DNA of 64,000 nucleotides from Pancytospora philotis (Eukaryota; Microsporidia): NCBI GenBank assembly GCA_023647555.1, contig JALRLY010000271.1, positions 50,937 to 114,936 of the forward strand, read 5' to 3'. Shown piece by piece: positions 61,362 to 64,000 of this stretch (position 1 is its first letter; each line of letters starts with the position of its first letter). The notes under the pieces were generated by a model. It saw only the letters and a program-made list of their open reading frames with translations, ran no database searches and was not told where the DNA came from. The position numbers and the translations under genes were made by a program.

Positions 61362-62354
61362 GCCCCCACGATTTTTTTTCCTTAAATAGCTTGAAATTTT
61401 TTAAAAATCAGCAAATTTCCCGCCATTTTTAGCTCGAATCACGCGCCTCAGCTGATTTGATCTGGGTGCTTTTGAGCGCTTTCTAGTATTGCAATCACTG
61501 ATGGAAGTATGTGCTCAGGCTAATACGCGCAGTTAAGGATGGTAAGCTTGCAAGGCGCACAGCCAGGTTCTGAGCCAGGGACTTCATACGAGTGCAAGCT
61601 GGGGATCACTGCACTGCTTGCGGAGAAACTCTCAGCCCCACAACCCAGGCGTACTCCTCTATCCGCAGTCGCTATTGATGAAATATTAGAACGCAATCAA
61701 ATGTACGAATATTTTATTATCTTGCGAAGTAAATTTGACACTAAATGATCATTTTTTGCCCGGATAGCACTCAGAACTAGCAGCGCATGGCCCAGGTGGG
61801 CGTACCTTCATAGTTCAGCTTACTAGAGTTGATTAGGTTCGCGAACCGCGCTTTCTGCGGAGACCCCTGACGAAGGGTGTGAGTCACTGGCCCCAAAAGG
61901 CCGGGTTACGGCCGGGCAGGTGCGCGGAGCGAATAATTATGAAAACTGTGCGCGACTCAAGTTGTTTCGGGCAATACAGACTATCGAGAACACACTGAAA
62001 AAGGATCGCAAAGCGTGCGCCAGTTTTCCGCTCTCCTGAAGTTCTTCCCGTACCATATCATTGCACGGCACATGATGCCGAACCATCTTACACAATACGC
62101 AAAGTGTAACTACAATTAAAACCGTGACGCAACCGCTTGTTCTTTGTATTTGTAGAGAACGAACAGAAACGCAGGTGTCTCTACGTCGGAGTCGCAATGC
62201 GTCATGCGACTACCCGGCTGGATGTGCTTAGTGTTACCATCTATCTGAGTAGCAAGCCCCTGCTGCGGACGAGCTTCACGGCTGGCAAACAGTGACCACG
62301 CGTTCCTGAAAGCGCGGCCGCACTTCCAAAAATGAAAAATGCAGGACATGCACA
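61362..62354. other. Region between the orphan secreted gene and the retroelement Pol
   Basis: 993 bases. It contains a 12-base perfect palindrome GGTTCGCGAACC (61836-61847). At 61889-61913 three GGCC arms could form alternative hairpins. The left part has a 69-codon frame without similarity. The right 240 bases carry the decayed integrase C-terminus. I see no clear LTR ends or primer-binding site. Confidence 0.45.
62116..62354 (-). pseudogene. Frameshifted integrase C-terminal region of the gypsy element
   Basis: In a second frame behind the Pol stop, GLATQIDGNTKHIQPGSRM resembles the end of a Ty3/gypsy integrase C-terminal domain (DGNT-x-x-V-x-x-S-R-hydrophobic). In a third frame VRPRFQERVVTV precedes it. 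The domain seems to be split over at least two frames, so the element is likely dead. Confidence 0.5.
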
Positions 62355-64000
62355 CTACGCTCTATTGAGAAAGAAAATGCATGAAGCTCGCAGAGGGGTG
62401 ATTTTCTGATGAGACCGTTGCTGGTGAATTCTTCTCCGTAACTCAACCCAGTTCTCTGGGCTGCACGCTTCTATTGGTGACATCTCTAGAGCTGAGTGCC
62501 ACGACTGATTGTAGGCTGCAACCACCCTTGCTGGTCTTGCACCGTGACTGCCCTCGAATTTACCCTTGTTCACACCATCCATGACAGTGCTGTGGAGCCG
62601 CTCGATGCGTCCGTTGGACTCATGATGATAGGGCGTAGTCAAATAGATCTTGATCCCCTTAGACTCAGCCCACTGCCTTATCTTAGAACCCATGTTCTCC
62701 TTGGCTTGATCACACACCAGATTCTTGATGCCCACATCGTTATGGGCACTCTGCAGAAACTCGAGGACCTTCTCCTTTTTCCGCGACATGATTCGCTTCG
62801 CCAACGCCTGCCTCGTGAAATAATCAATGGCCGATATCACATAGTGATTTCCAATCGGACCCATGATGTCAAACGCTACGCGCTCAAACGCATCCACCTT
62901 ACGATAAGGTCTCCGCGTCGCCACGTTGTACTTCTTGCACACCACACAACCCTTTAGGGTTTCCTTGATCTCACCGAACATGCCTTTCCATGAGTATTCC
63001 TTCTCCAGGGCATAGTTAACCGCTTTCGCGCCACGAAACACGAGCTCCTCGTGCTTCGCCAAAATGATCCGCCGACGCTCATCAGGCGAGTCCTCGATGG
63101 CGTTGGTCTCCTCAAAGTTGCGGCTCAACGCATCCACATGCGGAAGAGTCTCACCCTTCCGATATTCAACTGTAAAACTGTGACACTGCAGTCCCTCGCT
63201 CCATCTTTCGATGCGAGCCGATTTGAGAGGCCCAGCATTCAGCTTCTCAAGCGCCTTGCGGTCCGTTCTCAAAACGAACTCAGTACCATAGAGGAAGTAC
63301 TCATAGGACTCCATGCCCCATATCGCAGCCAGACACTCCTTTTCGCTGATGGAGTAGTTGACCTCCGCCGGAATGAGCTTCCGTGAGGCATATGCTACTG
63401 GACGCTCAACACCGTCCGTGATCTGCGAAAGAATCGCACCTATCCCCACATTGCTCGCATCTGTCTCCAGAATGAACGGCTTTGTGTAGTCGGGCTGTGC
63501 TAACACCTTGGGTGATAGCAGAGCCTTTCTCAGCGCGTCGAAGGCCTGCTGCCTCTCTGCTGTCCAAATGAATTCGCTGTCCTTCCTCAGCAAATCATAC
63601 AGCGGCTTACCGATCGTAGCCGCACTCTCGATGAACTTACAATAGTAGTTCACGATCCCCAGGAAACTCTGGAGATCCTTCTTATTGGCCGGCTTAGGGA
63701 AGTCATCAACTCCCTGTGTTGCTTCCAACACTGCCTCGATCTTATTCTTGCTAAGCCTATAGCCAAGAAACTCGATCGCCTCCTTTCTGTACTCGCACTT
63801 CTTCTCATTGGCTGCCAGCCCGTGCTTCTCAAGGAGAGACTGGACTCGCTTGAGACTGGCGTCGTGCTCACTTTCTGACTTTCCGAAAATCAGAATGTCG
63901 TCCACGTACACATGGCAGCCTTTGCCGATCTCCTCCTTCAGGACTTGGTCCATCTTGCGTTGGAAGATCGCGGGCGCATTCTTGAACCCCATCGGCATGA
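62355..64000 (-). mobile_element. Ty3/gypsy retrotransposon Pol, partial: RT end, RNase H, integrase
   Basis: The frame runs in from the right edge; the Met at 63998 is inside the RT motif P-x-G-x-K-N-A-P-A-x-F-Q, so the gene starts outside. In order: YVDD catalytic RT motif, FLGYRLSKN, the gypsy RT/RNase H block FILETDASNVGIGAIL and EYFLYGTEFVLRTDRKAL, VDALSRN, then integrase. The zinc region ends C-x2-C, but the second His is replaced (ELVFRG where ELGHRG is usual). The integrase core keeps D, D and E with 35 residues between the last two (CDQAKEN ... NGRIER). The C-terminal domain is frameshifted. The element is probably an old copy. No LTR is seen inside the window. Confidence 0.9.

Noticed and set aside
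61539..61748. 69-codon frame near the retroelement
   Set aside because: No leader box, no similarity to gag or pol, and not in frame with the element.
61790..61930. Possible tRNA around GGTTCGCGAACC
   Set aside because: The would-be T loop lacks the required A at its fifth position, and no matching acceptor stem or A box was found. No tRNA could be supported anywhere in the window.
1..64000. CRISPR arrays, operons with ribosome-binding sites, riboswitches
   Set aside because: The gene set is eukaryotic; no direct-repeat and spacer pattern or Shine-Dalgarno organisation is present.

Overview
The window looks like a chromosome segment of a microsporidian or a very close relative. The evidence is a compact, apparently intron-free eukaryotic gene set. 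Housekeeping proteins are at or below usual length. Short leaders carry an AAATTTT-type box followed by a CCC run just before the ATG, as described for microsporidia. A Tom40-like barrel with no visible respiratory genes fits a mitosome. I cannot name the species. Core genes are GC-rich and throw long antisense shadow ORFs; the expanded secreted-protein genes are visibly more AT-rich.

Layout. 1-14.8 kb holds chromosome, replication and translation genes: a PP2A scaffold-like HEAT protein running off the left edge, a degenerate Rvb1, Rrb1, Cbf5, eIF3b, Pot1, PCNA, Yaf9, an Hpc2/ubinuclein protein and Pol alpha. 15.2-30.1 kb mixes Tom40, a tyrosine phosphatase, Rpf2, Nog1, a RhoGAP-like protein and Mcm6 with three members of a secreted gene family. 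30.3-43.8 kb is a same-strand cluster of six members of that family. 44.2-59 kb is housekeeping again: a gamma-tubulin complex protein, eS6, a BIR protein, glucose-6-phosphate isomerase, eL8, Sec11, eS17, Rpn12 and a Sel1-repeat protein, plus one more family member at 52.6 kb. The right end has an orphan secreted protein and a decaying Ty3/gypsy Pol that runs off the edge.

The most unusual content is the secreted family of ten genes. It consists of two related units of about 400 residues, here called N and C. Three cluster genes are N+C fusions of 847-884 residues. They combine an N-terminal signal peptide with a bipartite nuclear localisation signal at exactly residues 408-424. The linker after that signal matches, without gaps, the signal peptide of the stand-alone C-type gene. 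The neighbouring pair G/F is the unfused version, and the remains of the nuclear signal can still be read in frame just past two stop codons of gene G. One single-unit gene looks like an N/C chimera. Two fusions have lost an acidic C-terminal tail whose remnant is still visible. I infer secreted, host-nucleus-directed candidate effectors evolving by duplication, fusion and truncation.

A second notable item is the Rvb1/pontin homologue, whose Walker A and Walker B motifs are both destroyed while its domain II is well kept. Rvb1, Yaf9, the Hpc2-like protein, PCNA, Pol alpha, Mcm6 and Pot1 together give a partial view of the reduced chromatin and replication machinery. Start codons were chosen by the leader motif and by family length; several starts lie well inside the longest open frame.
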